Assembly (NCBI GenBank): GCA_039720395.1
Contig: CM077821.1
Coordinates: forward strand, 46,124,388 to 46,188,387
Source: Liquidambar formosana
Lineage: Eukaryota > Streptophyta > Magnoliopsida > Saxifragales > Altingiaceae
Direction of reading: 5' to 3'
DNA length: 64,000 bases
Shown here piece after piece: positions 11,101-23,174 of the stretch. The number at the start of each line of letters is the position of its first letter. Within the stretch, counting starts at the first letter, position 1. Below the pieces are notes generated by a model. It was given only the letters and a program-made list of their open reading frames with translations. It had not been told where the DNA came from and searched no databases. Both the position numbers and the translations under genes were made by a program.

Positions 11101-13059
11101 TTCAACCGGCTTAAAAAATATCCAATATTGATCTTTCCTTAATAGGAATTTACATATATACACATGCGAGTAGCCTTTAATCGTTAGCCAAAGAAGAAGA
11201 AGAAGAAGAAGAAGAAGAAGGTTGCCTCCAATCCTAAGGCAAGCGACCAGCTCTCATCTATCCGTAGAAAAAAAAAAGTAAACGGGGCAACCTAACACAT
11301 AACGACCAAGACAACTCTAAAACGTTTCCTCGAAGCCTAGGAAAAACCTATTAAAAGAAAATAATAGAAGAGCTTAGGTTAGGATATATCACATCAGTTA
11401 GGCAAAGTTAACGAAGTTTGAATAGGAATAAGACTGTGGCATCTCAAAAGCTATGTACTTAATTTAATTGATTATATATTAACTTCTCCTAAACCTATCT
11501 AATCAATCTCCAAATGCATTCACCACAAGAAAGTGTTCTTCCAAAAGTATACGTATTGTATTTTAATGGGTCAAACGACTCAAACCCATTGTTTTGCCCT
11601 TCTTGAATTTCTGGCCCTTGACTAATTTGATTCAACAGCTGGAAATGATATTTGCCAGCTTCAAACCCTCCTCCTATTTTTTTTTCCTTTGTCCTTTTTC
11701 CTTTGTCTTAATATTTTTTCTTTTTAAAAAACCAAAAAAAAAAAAAAAAAAAAATTGGGACGTAGATTATTGTTCAAACATTCTAGATATATTAACCAAT
11801 GGTAAGTTGGGATTTGTTGAGGATATTTGAATTGATGAAGAAGACAAGAAGAGAACCCGTGTTGAATTGGGCGGTTACATTTATTCTTGCCAGAGGTAGA
11901 AATTAACACGGGATTAAGAATTAACAATTTCCAGCTATTTTGTATTTTGTCAAAGCAAAGATCAATTTTGGGGGGTGGATTTTGATTTTTGAGGTTTAGA
12001 AGTATTAAACTAAGACTTTAGTCATTTAACTCGATTTATTACAATAGAGTCGGTGAGGCAATTTTCTTTTTTGAAAAATATTATGGAAGGTTGAAACATT
12101 TAAAATTTTATATCCGCAGACTAGTTCTACTCTAATACAATTCATATGTGAATGTAATTTTTGAGAGGACTTTCGTTTGATGTACAAAGTTGAAATTTAA
12201 CAAAAAGAACTGATTTTTTTGGTAGCAAAATGTCCACGTAGTTCGCAACAAGTCATGGCAACTTTACTTGGGTATGATCATAATAACTTCCCTTACATGT
12301 TGAGAACTCAATGATGCGAGGGGTTTAGATGAGCCCACTAAAGGGGGAACGTAGACACCTTGTCAAATCAATCAAGTCATAGCCTCACCTCAGTTTCATC
12401 CAAAATTAGTGATTCGGTCATTCCAGTACATTAGTAGAATCATTAACCTCATACACCTTTACCACTAGACCACCACCTTCGATGGTGAGTTAACCCTTGA
12501 CTATCTAGCCTCTTATACCTTAATCCTTGGTAGTGAGTTTACAGTCATCTTCTAAGCTTGTACCCTGTCTTTTTTTCTCTTTACAATGAAGTTTAAATTT
12601 GGCCAAGCCTTTGGGCAGTTCCATAACTTCCAATCTTCCACTTATATCCAAAATATACCATATTTAAAAGGTACACTAACCATAATTGTGCTTCTTACTC
12701 TTTATTCATCTTGTAAGAAAAGCAAATTAAATGTGCATGAAAAGGAATCTAATTTGGTTACCCTTTTAAAATTTAATTAACTATTATTAGTATCTTATAA
12801 ATATTCTAATAAAACTAGATAAAAAAAATTGGTGAAGATTAATAGTATAATATAATAAAGGAAACAACATGACATTAAAATCTTCTATTTTTGGCCTTGA
12901 GCTTTTCAATAAAATTCTTATTATCCCCATATGAAATTTTATCCGTCTTTATCAATTTCTACTTTTCCTATGCTGAATTTTTCATCATATCAGTCGAGTA
13001 GTAAATTATTAATAGGTCAATTCGACGGGTTCAACTTAGATTACCAAGTCTAAAGGGGA
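8177..13059. other. Intergenic region with small repeats, no gene seen
   Basis: Short frames here lack family resemblance and are interrupted. Visible structure is limited to poly-A runs, an (AAG)n microsatellite at about 11191-11220 and the small MITE at 10019. No RNA gene was recognised. Confidence 0.6.
10019..10213. mobile_element. Small MITE of the TTTGTTTAGTTGGAATG family
   Basis: The left end TGTTTGTTTAGTTGGAATG pairs with the right end CATTCTAGCTAAACAAATA as an inverted repeat. Its interior is rich in AATTCC/GGAATT words. The element at 22931 has closely related ends, so this is a dispersed family. Target duplication was not resolved. Confidence 0.6.
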
Positions 13060-14206
13060 CTTTCACCTTGACAATAGTTTCCCAAGACTCACTCTTGTTT
13101 AGCCATTTGCCTCCTCCGCGGTATCGCATGTACACAAATCAATATCCTAACCAAGATTATTTAAGACAACAAACAATGAAACCAGAAAATCAACCTGAAG
13201 GACAGTTATTAATGAAATGTCTGTGCAAATGACTTGCATTTTTTAAGGTAGTGGATCTATGATATGATAGCCAATGATCCCTTGAGTCTAATAACATGTC
13301 TCATCCTAATAGGAATGTACGGGTTGCGGAGGTCTTAGTTTCGTCTCTGCGTGGGTATGTGTGGGGTGGATGGTCTCCTATCATTAATTTGGTGGGGGAA
13401 AAAAAATTTGTGATAAGATAGAATCTATTTTCCTTTAAGATTAGACCCCCATTTTTTTTTTGAAAAAAAAGGACCCTCCATTTTTTTAGTACGTATGGTA
13501 ATTATGGCACCATTGTAGAGCAAGCATTTGTGCGACGTTCCAATTGTTATTAGAAAAGAAAAATAATTGATCTCGTCTTCCCGTGACATCTGACTGCCGG
13601 ATAAATAAATAAAATGGTTTTGTCTAGTGATCATCGAATTCAACTCCCCTCTTTTTTCTTTTTCTTTTTTTTTTCTGTTCATGTGGGCTGAACAATTCAA
13701 TTAATTGTTAATTAGTGATGATGATTAATTAATTGATGGCCAAGGAATAATTGGGCGGGACATCAGGTCGTCACTAATCCAGACTTTTTAAAGCTTGCAC
13801 TCCTTGTTAATAGTTAATTCCAGCAGTTAGGGAAGATTCCTCACAATGTTGCCAAAATGACCTCAAATTTTGCCTTCAAAATATTGAGAACAAAGTCGTA
13901 AAAACGAGAAGTGGACCTGAATCAAATGAAACTGTGGGATCCAAGATTAGGCCACAACCTACGAGCCGTAGCTAGGAGGTTGACACGATACCAATTCCCG
14001 TTGATGTGACCAGTACACTATGTACGTAACCTCTAGGCCTCTTTTGGGCATATTGAAAATTGGATTTAGTTGGGTCCATCCCTTAAATTCTATCTCCTTT
14101 TTATACAAATCCATTTTTAGTGTGCTTGTTTGGAAAAAAATTGTGTTTATAACTTATTTTCATAATAAGACTAAGTAGGTTTGTAAAAAAGTAACTTATT
14201 AAATAG

Positions 14207-14600
14207 TGGTAAAATCGAAACCAGTCAAACTCATCTTTAATTGGTTAGGTTTTTTATGTTTTCCAAATAATGCCTAAACGTAAGGCCTAAAATTTGTAAT
14301 TAGATTCCTATAAATAGCTCATCTTAATCAATAAACTTAGAAAACCTTGGCCTTATAATAACATGGGGTGTTTTCTCAAGTTAAAAAAGAAAAACAATGG
14401 GATTTATCAAATAGTGATAAAATCAAAACTGACCGAACTCATCAATCTTTAGCTCGTTAGGTTTGTTTGTTTGTTTGTTTGTTTTTTTTTTTTTTTCAAA
14501 AAGGCATCGTATTTGTAAATAGATTCCTATAAATGACAATCATAATCAATAAACCTAACAAACCTCGGCCGCCTAGCATTGGGTATTTTATCTAGAAAAA
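14207..14600. repeat. Imperfect tandem duplication about 200 bp upstream of laccase A
   Basis: Two units (about 14207-14390 and 14412-14600) share AAATC(G/A)AAAC, GTTAGGTTT, AGATTCCTATAAAT and AATCAATAAACCTA-type words in order. A (GTTT)n and poly-T run is embedded in the second. It is non-coding. Confidence 0.65.
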
Positions 14601-15008
14601 AATTCAAAAAACAAATATATACATTCCTTTAAAGAACAGTAACAAACCTTAACTACTCACAAAAGGACCAGAATTTTTTCTTCGAAATGGGGAAGGGAAC
14701 TGGACATTGGACCTTAATGGAAATGGGTCATAGTCAGAATTCACCCATTAATTTCAAAGGGCCTGTTTGCTTGAACTACCAGGATTCTATGACTTGTGCC
14801 TTTTTTTTATGTGTATCTTCGCTGGCCAACTTAAAAGCTGTTAGATAACGAAGGTTCTGGTAACAATGTATATTGAACCTTTTAACTAGATTGTCACGCA
14901 ATCGTGGCAAAGTCCAAGCTCAGCCTATATTTTAATATATTTATCCTTATGCCAATTCAAGGATAAATATGAGGACACGTTCTTAGAAGATTTCCAAGCT
15001 CCTTGTGG

Positions 15009-15016
15009 TATATATA
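15009..15016 (+). promoter_or_regulatory. Candidate TATA box of laccase A
   Basis: TATATATA followed by GG lies 61 bp before the last base preceding the ATG of laccase A. The aligned position in laccase B lacks it; B instead has TATAAATA about 120 bp upstream of its ATG, where A reads TATATTTTAA. Confidence 0.45.
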
Positions 15017-15076
15017 GGAGGCTTCCATTCTCGTTGCTTCTTCTCCTCTTTCATAGCTTTTCTTTGTCTCTTCAAC

Positions 15077-18000
15077 ATGGCACGTCCTGTGTTCTTGCTA
15101 GGATGCGCTTTAGCCCTTCTGGCTTGCTCAATTGCTTCTGCTGATATCGTGGAACACTCATTCCATGTAATCTGTCTTATACTCAATATTTTCATATTGT
15201 TTTCTATTTTCTAGCTGTCCTGGATTTTCTTAGTTTTAAGGGAAGTAATTCAAGGTGAATGGCAGAGTGCATGTGATAGGGCTTAGGTAGAATGGTTGGG
15301 TCTAAGGGCAACTTCTTCTAGTCATTAGTCCTCATCGAAAGTCTTCATATTTTTGCTTTAGGACATAAGACTAGATTGCTTTTCTGAATTATACTGTAGC
15401 AAGGCCAATGATCCTTGGGTCCCACACTAAATAAGGGCATGGGTTTGCTAGAGATCTTAGTTTCAATTTTGCATACCTACATATGTAGGTGCATGTGTGT
15501 CCTCTTATCATTTGACAAAACCAAAAAGAAACAAAAAAACAATTATACCATCACGAACTCTATAGTTGTATTGGGTTCATGCTAAGTTGGGTTTTTTCAA
15601 TTCAAATTGATTGCTACCGTTGAATTTCCAAAGAAAAACAGAAAAAAAAAAAAAACCATGCGCACAAACTGGCACACACCATCTTGGGAAATTGACGTGG
15701 CGACGCATCTTCTATAAAGATCCTGAGTCCATTCCAAGCACATCACATTAATATCTCAAGCCGTCACCTTAAAAAATAAATTTAAAATATACACATTATT
15801 AATAGTATAATACTCTTGACATTTCTTATTTTCCATTATTTCAGGTGCAAAACCTCACCGTCCGCCGGCTGTGTCATGAGCAAGTGATACAGCAGTGAAT
15901 GGAAGCCTCCCCGGTCCAACCATTGTGGTTCGAGAGGGTGACACCCTTGTCGTCCATGTCTTCAATAAGTCGCCTTACAACCTCACTATTCACTGGTAAA
16001 TCTTTTTCTCTTAATAGGTTAAACAAATGAAAGCACACGACTTCTTTAATAGACTTTGACAATAAGAACGTGACTCCATTTTCTTTCACAAATCTCCCAC
16101 CTGCTCTCGTTTTTCAATTTTCCAGTAATGCCAAAATTTCTCTTTGACCTAATCAAAATAAATGTCTATTTTCCCTTAACTGAGGCTTCAGGTATACCTC
16201 GAAAATTGCATTACCTTGTACGGAATATGATTTTATTTAAAAATGATTTTAATATCCCCTAGAAAGGATCGGATCATGTAATATATGAGAGGGTAAGACT
16301 GTTCGAGATTATTTTTACGGGATGTATAGCACAACTCGTTTTATTCGAAAATAGGTTCTCGTAGAATAATTATTGGTAGTATGGATTTTTAATTTTCCAC
16401 GCAAAAGTCTAATCTATGTTGAGAAGAAAATGTCTAACGAATGTTTATGCAGGCATGGAATATTTCAGATATTGAGTGGCTGGGCCGATGGACCAGTATA
16501 TGTAACTCAATGTCCGATACTGCCGGGAAAGAGCTACACTTACAGATTTACCATCACCAAACAGGAGGGTACCCTCTGGTGGCATGCTCATGTGCAATGG
16601 CTCCGTGCAACAGTCTATGGAGCACTCATCATCCGCCCCAAGGCCGGTCGATCATACCCCTTCCCCAAACCCCACAAGGAATTCCCCATTCTCTTGGGTA
16701 CCCTCTTAGTCTCTTGCTCTCAATTTTCTTCTTTATTTTCTAACTCATATTTTATTTTCTAACTAGTTGCAAATTTGACCCTCCCAAAAATTTGACTTCC
16801 CTTACAAAAATTAGAAGTCAAAACCCATTTGGTTTCTAACTTTTAGCCTTAAATTTTTTAGGGTAAATTATACTTTACCCTTGAACTATAAGGATAAAGT
16901 CCTCTTTTATTCAGTGAATTAATGTCTCATCGCTCTAAGACTAATTTTTTGGCTCTATCCATAAAAATAGTGGTGGCCTTACCTGTATCAAGAGCGCCGT
17001 CTCAAAACGAAGTTTTTCCTTATCCAAAATCCAACAATGTATTAACATAAACCCATTAAAATGTTATTGCAGGAGAGTATTGGAATGCTAATGTCATCGA
17101 CGTCGAGAACCAGGGACTCGCCACCGGTGCCGCTCCAAACATTTCCGACGCTTTCACCATCAACGGCAGGCCTGGAGATCTCTACGCATGCTCTCATAAA
17201 CGTATGTAATTAACACATTGCACACCATGCAGACATACACGTAATTAGTTAATTTCTTCCTAAGAAATATCAGCACGGCAGCACCGATTTCATAAGGTTC
17301 TAACTCATAGGCTTTTTAATTTCCTCGAATTTTTGTCAGATATACATAAGATCAAGGTGGTGCATGGAAAAACATATCTCCTACGTATAATCAACGCTGC
17401 ACTCAATAACGAGCTCTTCTTCAAGATAGCCAATCACAAAATGACAGTAGTCGCCATGGATGCCTCCTACACCGACCCATACGTCACCGACGTCGTCGTC
17501 ATCGCCCCCGGGCAGACCACCGACGTCCTCCTCACCGCCGACCAGTCGCCGGGGTCTTACTACATGGCAGCACATCCCTACGCTAGCGCTCCAAGTGTAC
17601 CGTTTGATAACACCACCACCACCGGCGTCGTCGTCTACGAAGGCGCCACCACGTCAGCAAGCCCAAAAATGCCGGTCCTACCTGCCTTCAATGACACACC
17701 GACGGCCCACAAGTTCTTCAGCAACGTCACTGGGCTTGTCACTGCGCCTCACTGGATCCCCGTGCCACGTCACGTGGACGAGCATATGTTTGTGACCGTA
17801 GGAGTGAACCTCGTCCCGTGCGGAGGAAACGCCACGTGTCAAGGTCCAAATGGGCAGCGACTTGCTGCGAGCATGAACAACGCGTCGTTCCAATTCCCCA
17901 CCAAGTTGTCTATGTTGCAAGCATTCTTTAACGGTGTGAGTGGGATCTACACCACTGATTTCCCCGACCGCCCCCCAGTGGTGTTTGACTACACCAATAC

Positions 18001-18869
18001 CAATCTTAGCACCAATGCGTCGCTAATCTTTACATCAAAATCAACCAAGGTCAAGAAATTGAAGTATAATTCTACGGTGGAGATTGTTTTCCAGAACACG
18101 GCACTGTTGTCGGTGGAGAATCATCCCATACATCTTCACGGTTTCAATTTCCATGTGTTGGCACAAGGGTTCGGGAATTACCATCCGGTGAACGATCGGA
18201 AAAAGTTCAATTTGGTCAATCCGCAATTACGTAACACCATCGGCGTGCCCGTCGGGGGATGGGCTGTCATCAGATTCCAAGCAAATAATCCTGGTAAATT
18301 TTCTAAAAGAAAATACTGTTTACACAAATTCACATGACTGATAAGATGGGGTCCCATGGCCATGGGCGTTACCCCTCTATAATATAATAGCCCATAATTG
18401 TTGTGGTCACGGGTTTCCCATCTTAGTGGGCAACAAAATCAGGTGTTATCTGGGTTAGGATATTAAAAGTGTTTTAGTTACTTTTTAAAAACAAATTTTC
18501 ATATGAGAAGTCTTGCTTCTGAAAAAGAAAGGAAAGGAAAAAAAAAAAAAAAAAAAAACACTTTTAAATGCTACCCAAATGGTGCGCTTGAACCTGTTTG
18601 GTAGTCAATTGAAGCGTGGTTGGTGGCACGGTAGGCAACCACGTACATGAAAGCGATGGTGCAACAAATCCCTCAAGAATTATTCCTTCTGGATTACCAA
18701 TATTAATTCCTGTTTTTGGAAATCTGAATCTTTTGCAGGTGTATGGATAATGCACTGCCATCTGGACGTGCACTTACCGTGGGGTCTAGCCACCGCTTTC
18801 GTGGTCGAGGACGGGCCGACGCCGAACTCAATTCTGCCACCACCACCACCGGATCTACCCAAGTGTTAG
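15077..18869 (+). pseudogene. Laccase (multicopper oxidase) copy A, frameshifted in exon 2
   Basis: Six exons: 15077-15166, 15845-15995, 16453-16697, 17073-17201, 17340-18293 and 18739-18869. They match laccase B in number and phase. The summed length is 1700 bp, one base short of a whole frame. In exon 2 the sequence GTGATACAGCAGTGAATGG lacks one A relative to copy B (GTGATAACAGCTGTGAATGG), giving a TGA at 15896-15898 after about 47 codons. Apart from this single base every copper motif is intact: HWHG across the exon 2/3 junction, [19 protein letters not shown] and [12 protein letters not shown] with axial Leu ten residues after the T1 Cys. A secretion signal (residues 1-22, ending ASA) is present. 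By family it would oxidise phenolics or monolignols in the apoplast. It is either a young pseudogene or a functional gene with an assembly error. Confidence 0.88.
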
Positions 18870-20640
18870 AAGTTTTTTGGTTCAAGCCGGCCACTTTGAT
18901 TGTTATTGTTTCTCACAGTCTCTCATTTATTTGTAGTCTTGCTTTTCATTCTCATTTGTTTCATTACAAAAATAATGTACGGGGTAATAATAAGTTAAGG
19001 GAGTGGGGTTGGGGCGGGGACATTCTAATAATGATTGTGATTTGCTTTAATTTTCGGTGTAAACTTACATTGTATTACTTCAAATTCTTTGAGTGATATA
19101 AAGTTGTTCGTTAAGTCTATTTTTCTCCGGCTGCCTCACCTGGTCCTTGGTAAAAATCCAGTTTCGTCCCTTACTTATTCCTCATAACCTAGTACATGTG
19201 ATCCCGATTGGTCTCGAAACTTGCATCTCCCAAACCTTAAAATTTAAAAAAATTAAAAAAAAAATTATTATTGTATTAATGTCGTAAAGTCATGTCAATT
19301 GTCACGTGTATAAATAGAAATCTAGTAAAATGGGCGATAAGAATGACATAAATCTTTAGCTTATTGAGTTTGCAAGCTTGACAAAACTATTCAAAAGCTG
19401 ACAAGTACCATCACAATAAAAAAACTTGAGAAAAAAAATGCACAAAGATGAAAAACATGCACAAGATATAACATGATGTCTATGTTACGGAGGAGAGAGA
19501 AATGAAATCTATTATGTCTATGAAAAGATCCCTTTGCTTGGAATCCAGTAATAATAAATTAATGTAAGACACCTCACAAAGAAAAGTATCACTTAACCTT
19601 ATAATAGTATAAGATAATTATAAATTAATGAAAATTATTTTGAATGGCTAATGGCGGCCCCATTTTAATTCATTTCCTGTTGGCTAGATAGAGATGTTCA
19701 GAGTTGATTTTGGGCCAACATATAAATTAAATAAAATGCGGTACACAATTAACTACTTAAAAAAAGTTGGGGGGAAATAAAAATAAATTTAAAGATACCT
19801 TAAATTCATATATAATTCCATGGCGGGGTCGTGTATCATTCTCTTGGAAGTTGGAACCTCAATCATTGTGTTGACTACTGGAATCATAAACAAAACCTTG
19901 TTGATTTGGGTGATCAAAAAGATAAATTAAGCAGCTAATCCAAAATGTTAAAACATTTGAAGTTCGCATTACGCTTGATAAAGTATCTCGACAAGTTGAC
20001 ATGGAATGAGATTAGCGGATAATCTGCCCAAGGGCGCAATAGATGGCTGCTATACATTGCCATTAGCCACAAATTTTCTTGTGTTTGATCAAACTAAGCA
20101 GAAATCTTCATTTAGATAAGATTTCAAATCATCTATGGCAAATTTGGTGTACTAGGAACAATGTCGTCTCTAGAAATGGGCCTTATTATAAATTTTTAAA
20201 CTTGCCACGATCAAGTCACTCACCTATTTACTGACTACGTTATTGACTTGAGAAGAAGAAAAAAGACTCCAGAGATCCATTTGGGTGTTTAAATGGAAAT
20301 TAAATAATTTTAGTATGTTTTACATAATATTCAGACACAAATTCATCATCTTGATTAAAACTATTTAAAAAGTTGAAGTCATCAATTGGTCAGCTTTTAA
20401 AAATTCATAAATAGCTACAATTTTGAATTTTCATATTATGTACGTTATATGATGATCATCTTCTTTTGAGTTTTTCCGTTTGGGTGAGAAATTAGTACCG
20501 TCAACACTACGTAAAATCGAATAAAATTATTTAAATTTCCTTTGAGTATATATTTTTTTAATATTATTAAAATTATTTTTTCAAAACAGACTTTTACTCC
20601 GTGTATGATAGTTCTATTTAAAGTGCGAGGTTAGGATTTA
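18870..20640. other. 3' flank of laccase A, no gene seen
   Basis: The first 150 bp resemble the 3' flank of laccase B (TTTGATTGTTATTGTTTCTC shared) and probably hold the 3' UTR. The rest is AT-rich without a supported frame. Confidence 0.6.
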
Positions 20641-20861
20641 GTTCAAAAAGCTGGGCCTGTTGAAAGGATGTAAGTCCGAATGCAGTTGCTTGGCCTGAGC
20701 TAGGTGAGCAATCCTAAGTGAGTAATATTCTCTGACGTGATTGGCCCTACCAATAGAACCTCCCAAAATGTTTTGGGTACTTCTATCATACCTTCAATGG
20801 AAATCAATACAACCCAGAAATAGGGCCAGCCCGGCCCCAGCACTATCAGAATCTTTCTGGG

Positions 20862-21260
20862 GGGAACGGTTATTGTAACTCCACTTTTTTTATCAAACCC
20901 CTCTTTCGTTTTGATTTTTAAGATTTATGTAAAATATAAAAAGATTTTACGAAAATCAGTCATGCCATCCACTAGAAAACATCATTTTGAAAACTTTTGC
21001 AGAAGAAAGTTTTTTCAAAATCTATCATTTAAGTAAACTTTTTGGCAAAAAACGAAATAAAGGTTATAAATAGCTAAAAAGTCTACTTAAACGATAGATT
21101 TTGGAAAACCTTTCTTCCGGCAAAGTTGTTTAAAATGATGTTTTTTTAGAGGACAACGCAATTGATTTTTGTAAAAACCTTTTATATTTGCATAAAACCT
21201 TAAAAACCTAAAAAATGGGGAAGGCTTGATAAAAAAAGAGGGGTTGCATTAGCCGTTCCC
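20862..21260. mobile_element. 399-bp foldback MITE, second full copy
   Basis: It starts GGGAACGGTTATTGTAACT and ends AGGGGTTGCATTAGCCGTTCCC. It is the same length as the element at 7769 and has the same foldback interior (AGAAAACATCATTTTGAA and its inverted copy). The flanks share CTGGG (20857-20861 and 21261-21265), a shorter match than the 9 bp at the 7769 copy. Confidence 0.8.
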
Positions 21261-21419
21261 CTGGGATAATCCCACTCAAGGGCCACAGTCAACACAAGAG
21301 AAATTGGTGGACTCAGCCCAATAAACTTTTGCGGCTTAACAGAGCTGGGTGCTAGGATTTTCCCACATAATTCAATCCATTCAGTCAACCCAGACTGGGC
21401 CTCTAAACGTAGGCCATTA

Positions 21420-22401
21420 GGCTATGTTTGTTATGAGGGAGGGAATGGAATGGATTTGGATTTGGTGTAGTTTTGCACTTTAATTGTACTGTGCAATAGC
21501 TGTCGAATGAGCGACATATTGCAAAGGGAAGTCAGGAACAGTTGGGATTTAAGAGAGGAATTTGCAGCGTGAGCTATGCAACGCCGTAAGTTGCTAATAG
21601 AACAAATCCCAACTGTGCATGCCTTCCCCTTGCAACGTGTTGCTCATCCAATAGCTACTGTACGATGCATTTAAAGTACAAAACTGCACCAAATCCGAGT
21701 TTGAATGGAATGGTGATTCTATTTTCCCAAAAAAAAAGAAAAAAAGTGAGTGTTTGGTTGCAGAAGGGAATGGAATGGTTATTCCTTTGTGAAAGTCTAT
21801 TCCCTCCAATGAGAGAATAGCCATTTTTTTCCAAATCAAAAAGAATAGCTATTCCCACTTTTGAAGGAGTAAAAAGCATTAAAAATGGATCCCATCTATA
21901 CTGTTGCATTTTATTCCCATCCCTTACCAAATATTGGGATGGAATGTTCATTCCCATTCCCATTTCATTTCCACTCCCATTCCCTCAAACCAAACGTAGC
22001 CTTAGTCCCTTCCCCTCCTGCTTTCCCCTTGCAACATGTTACTCATCCAACAGCTGCTGCACGATGCATTTAAAGTACAAAACTGCACCAAATCCAAGTC
22101 CAAATGGGATGGTGATTCTATTTTCCAAAAAAAAAAAAAAAATGTGAGTGTTTGGTTGCACAAGGGAATGGAATGGTTATTCCTTTGTGAAAGTTTATTC
22201 CCTCTAATGAGGGAATAGCCATTCTTTCCCAAGTCAAAAAGAGTAGCTATTCCCACTTTTCAAGGAGTAAAAATCATTAAAAATGGATCCCACCTATACT
22301 TTTGCATTTTATTCCCACCCTTACCAAATATTGGGATGGAATGTTCATTTCCATTCCCATTCCATTCCACTCCCATTCCTTCAAACCAAACGTAGCCTAA
22401 G
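21420..22401. mobile_element. Composite foldback MITE with a 399-bp tandem duplication
   Basis: The outer ends are inverted: TAGGCTATGTTTG on the left and CAAACGTAGCCTA on the right. Inside, two tandem units with an offset of 399 bp (about 21618-22015 and 22016-22415) share TTTAAAGTACAAAACTGCAC and GTGTTTGGTTGCA. The stretch 21437-21520 is an inverted copy of about 21626-21715. It is non-coding; overlapping frames on both strands come from the inverted arms. Confidence 0.65.
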
Positions 22402-22930
22402 TCCCTCCTCCCCTTCTCCCCCCTTCCCAATACCAATGGATCACCATGTCAACCTTTGTTTATTTGATTAGTAGTAGAATTGCCATGTGGTTTGATGGCT
22501 AGATTAACAATCCTAAAAGGGTTTTGGGTGGGTTAGTCGAACGGTTTGGTTCTGAGTGTGCTACTCAAAAGTTTTCATTTTTGACTCCTTGAAAAAAAAA
22601 GTTATTTGTGTGGAGGTATAAGTTATCTCACACAAACTTTTAGAAGAATCATTTGAGCTGAAACCTCGACGACACAAAGGCTTAAGAAACTCCTCATCGT
22701 CGATATTAAAAATAAAAATAAAAAACCAGCCTAAAAGGGCATTCACCTAAACAATGCTTTTCCATGGCTCACTCTTGTTTAGCCATTTGTCTCTTCTGCC
22801 ATTTCTCTATGTGCAAAAGTCAAAAATCCTAACCAGGATTAATTAAGTCGAAAAATAAATAAATTACATTACAAAAGGTAAAAGACGGCAAAAGTGTGTT
22901 TTGATCCAATGATAAATGAGAAACATCAAC

Positions 22931-23174
22931 CCTAAGGCTATGTTTGTTTGGTTGGAATGGAATAGGTGAAATGTAATCACATTCTAATTCATTCCCAACG
23001 ATATGTTTGGATGAAGATAATTAAATAGAATGCAATCAAACAACAATAATGAATTACAATGATATTCATTCTCAATGTTTATTTCAAATCTCATTTATTT
23101 CCAAACTAATTTCAACATGGAATCAGATTCCATTCCTACCTATTCCATTCCAGCTAAACAAACATGACCTAAGG
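22931..23174. mobile_element. Small MITE, TATGTTTGTTTGGTTGGAATG ends
   Basis: CTATGTTTGTTTGGTTGGAA on the left pairs with TTCCAGCTAAACAAACATGA on the right. The direct repeat CCTAAGG occurs at both borders (22931-22937 and 23168-23174), close to an 8-bp hAT-type target duplication. It is related to the element at 10019. Confidence 0.68.

Larger units (their letters stand above)
13060..21415. repeat. Segmental duplication unit A (laccase A and flanks)
   Basis: The unit begins near CTCACTCTTGTTTAGCCATTT and matches the start of unit B at about 22765. Shared blocks upstream of the genes include GGCACCATT..GCAAGCATTTGTGC and GATCATCGAATTCAACTCCCC. Downstream, shared AT-rich and GGGCC-rich blocks (GAGAAATTGG..GACTCAGCC) recur near 34110. 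Unit A lacks the copia element present in B. The exact borders are approximate because flanks have diverged more than exons. Confidence 0.7.

Noticed and set aside
16423..16762. Laccase exon 3 extended upstream and downstream as stand-alone proteins
   Set aside because: Extensions run through clear splice sites (TGCAG/GCATGG and CTCTTGG/GTACC); exon borders match copy B and laccase protein continuity.
17381..17575. Antisense frame within laccase exon 5, also at the same place in copy B
   Set aside because: A shadow of the GC-rich, codon-biased laccase exon; no independent evidence.
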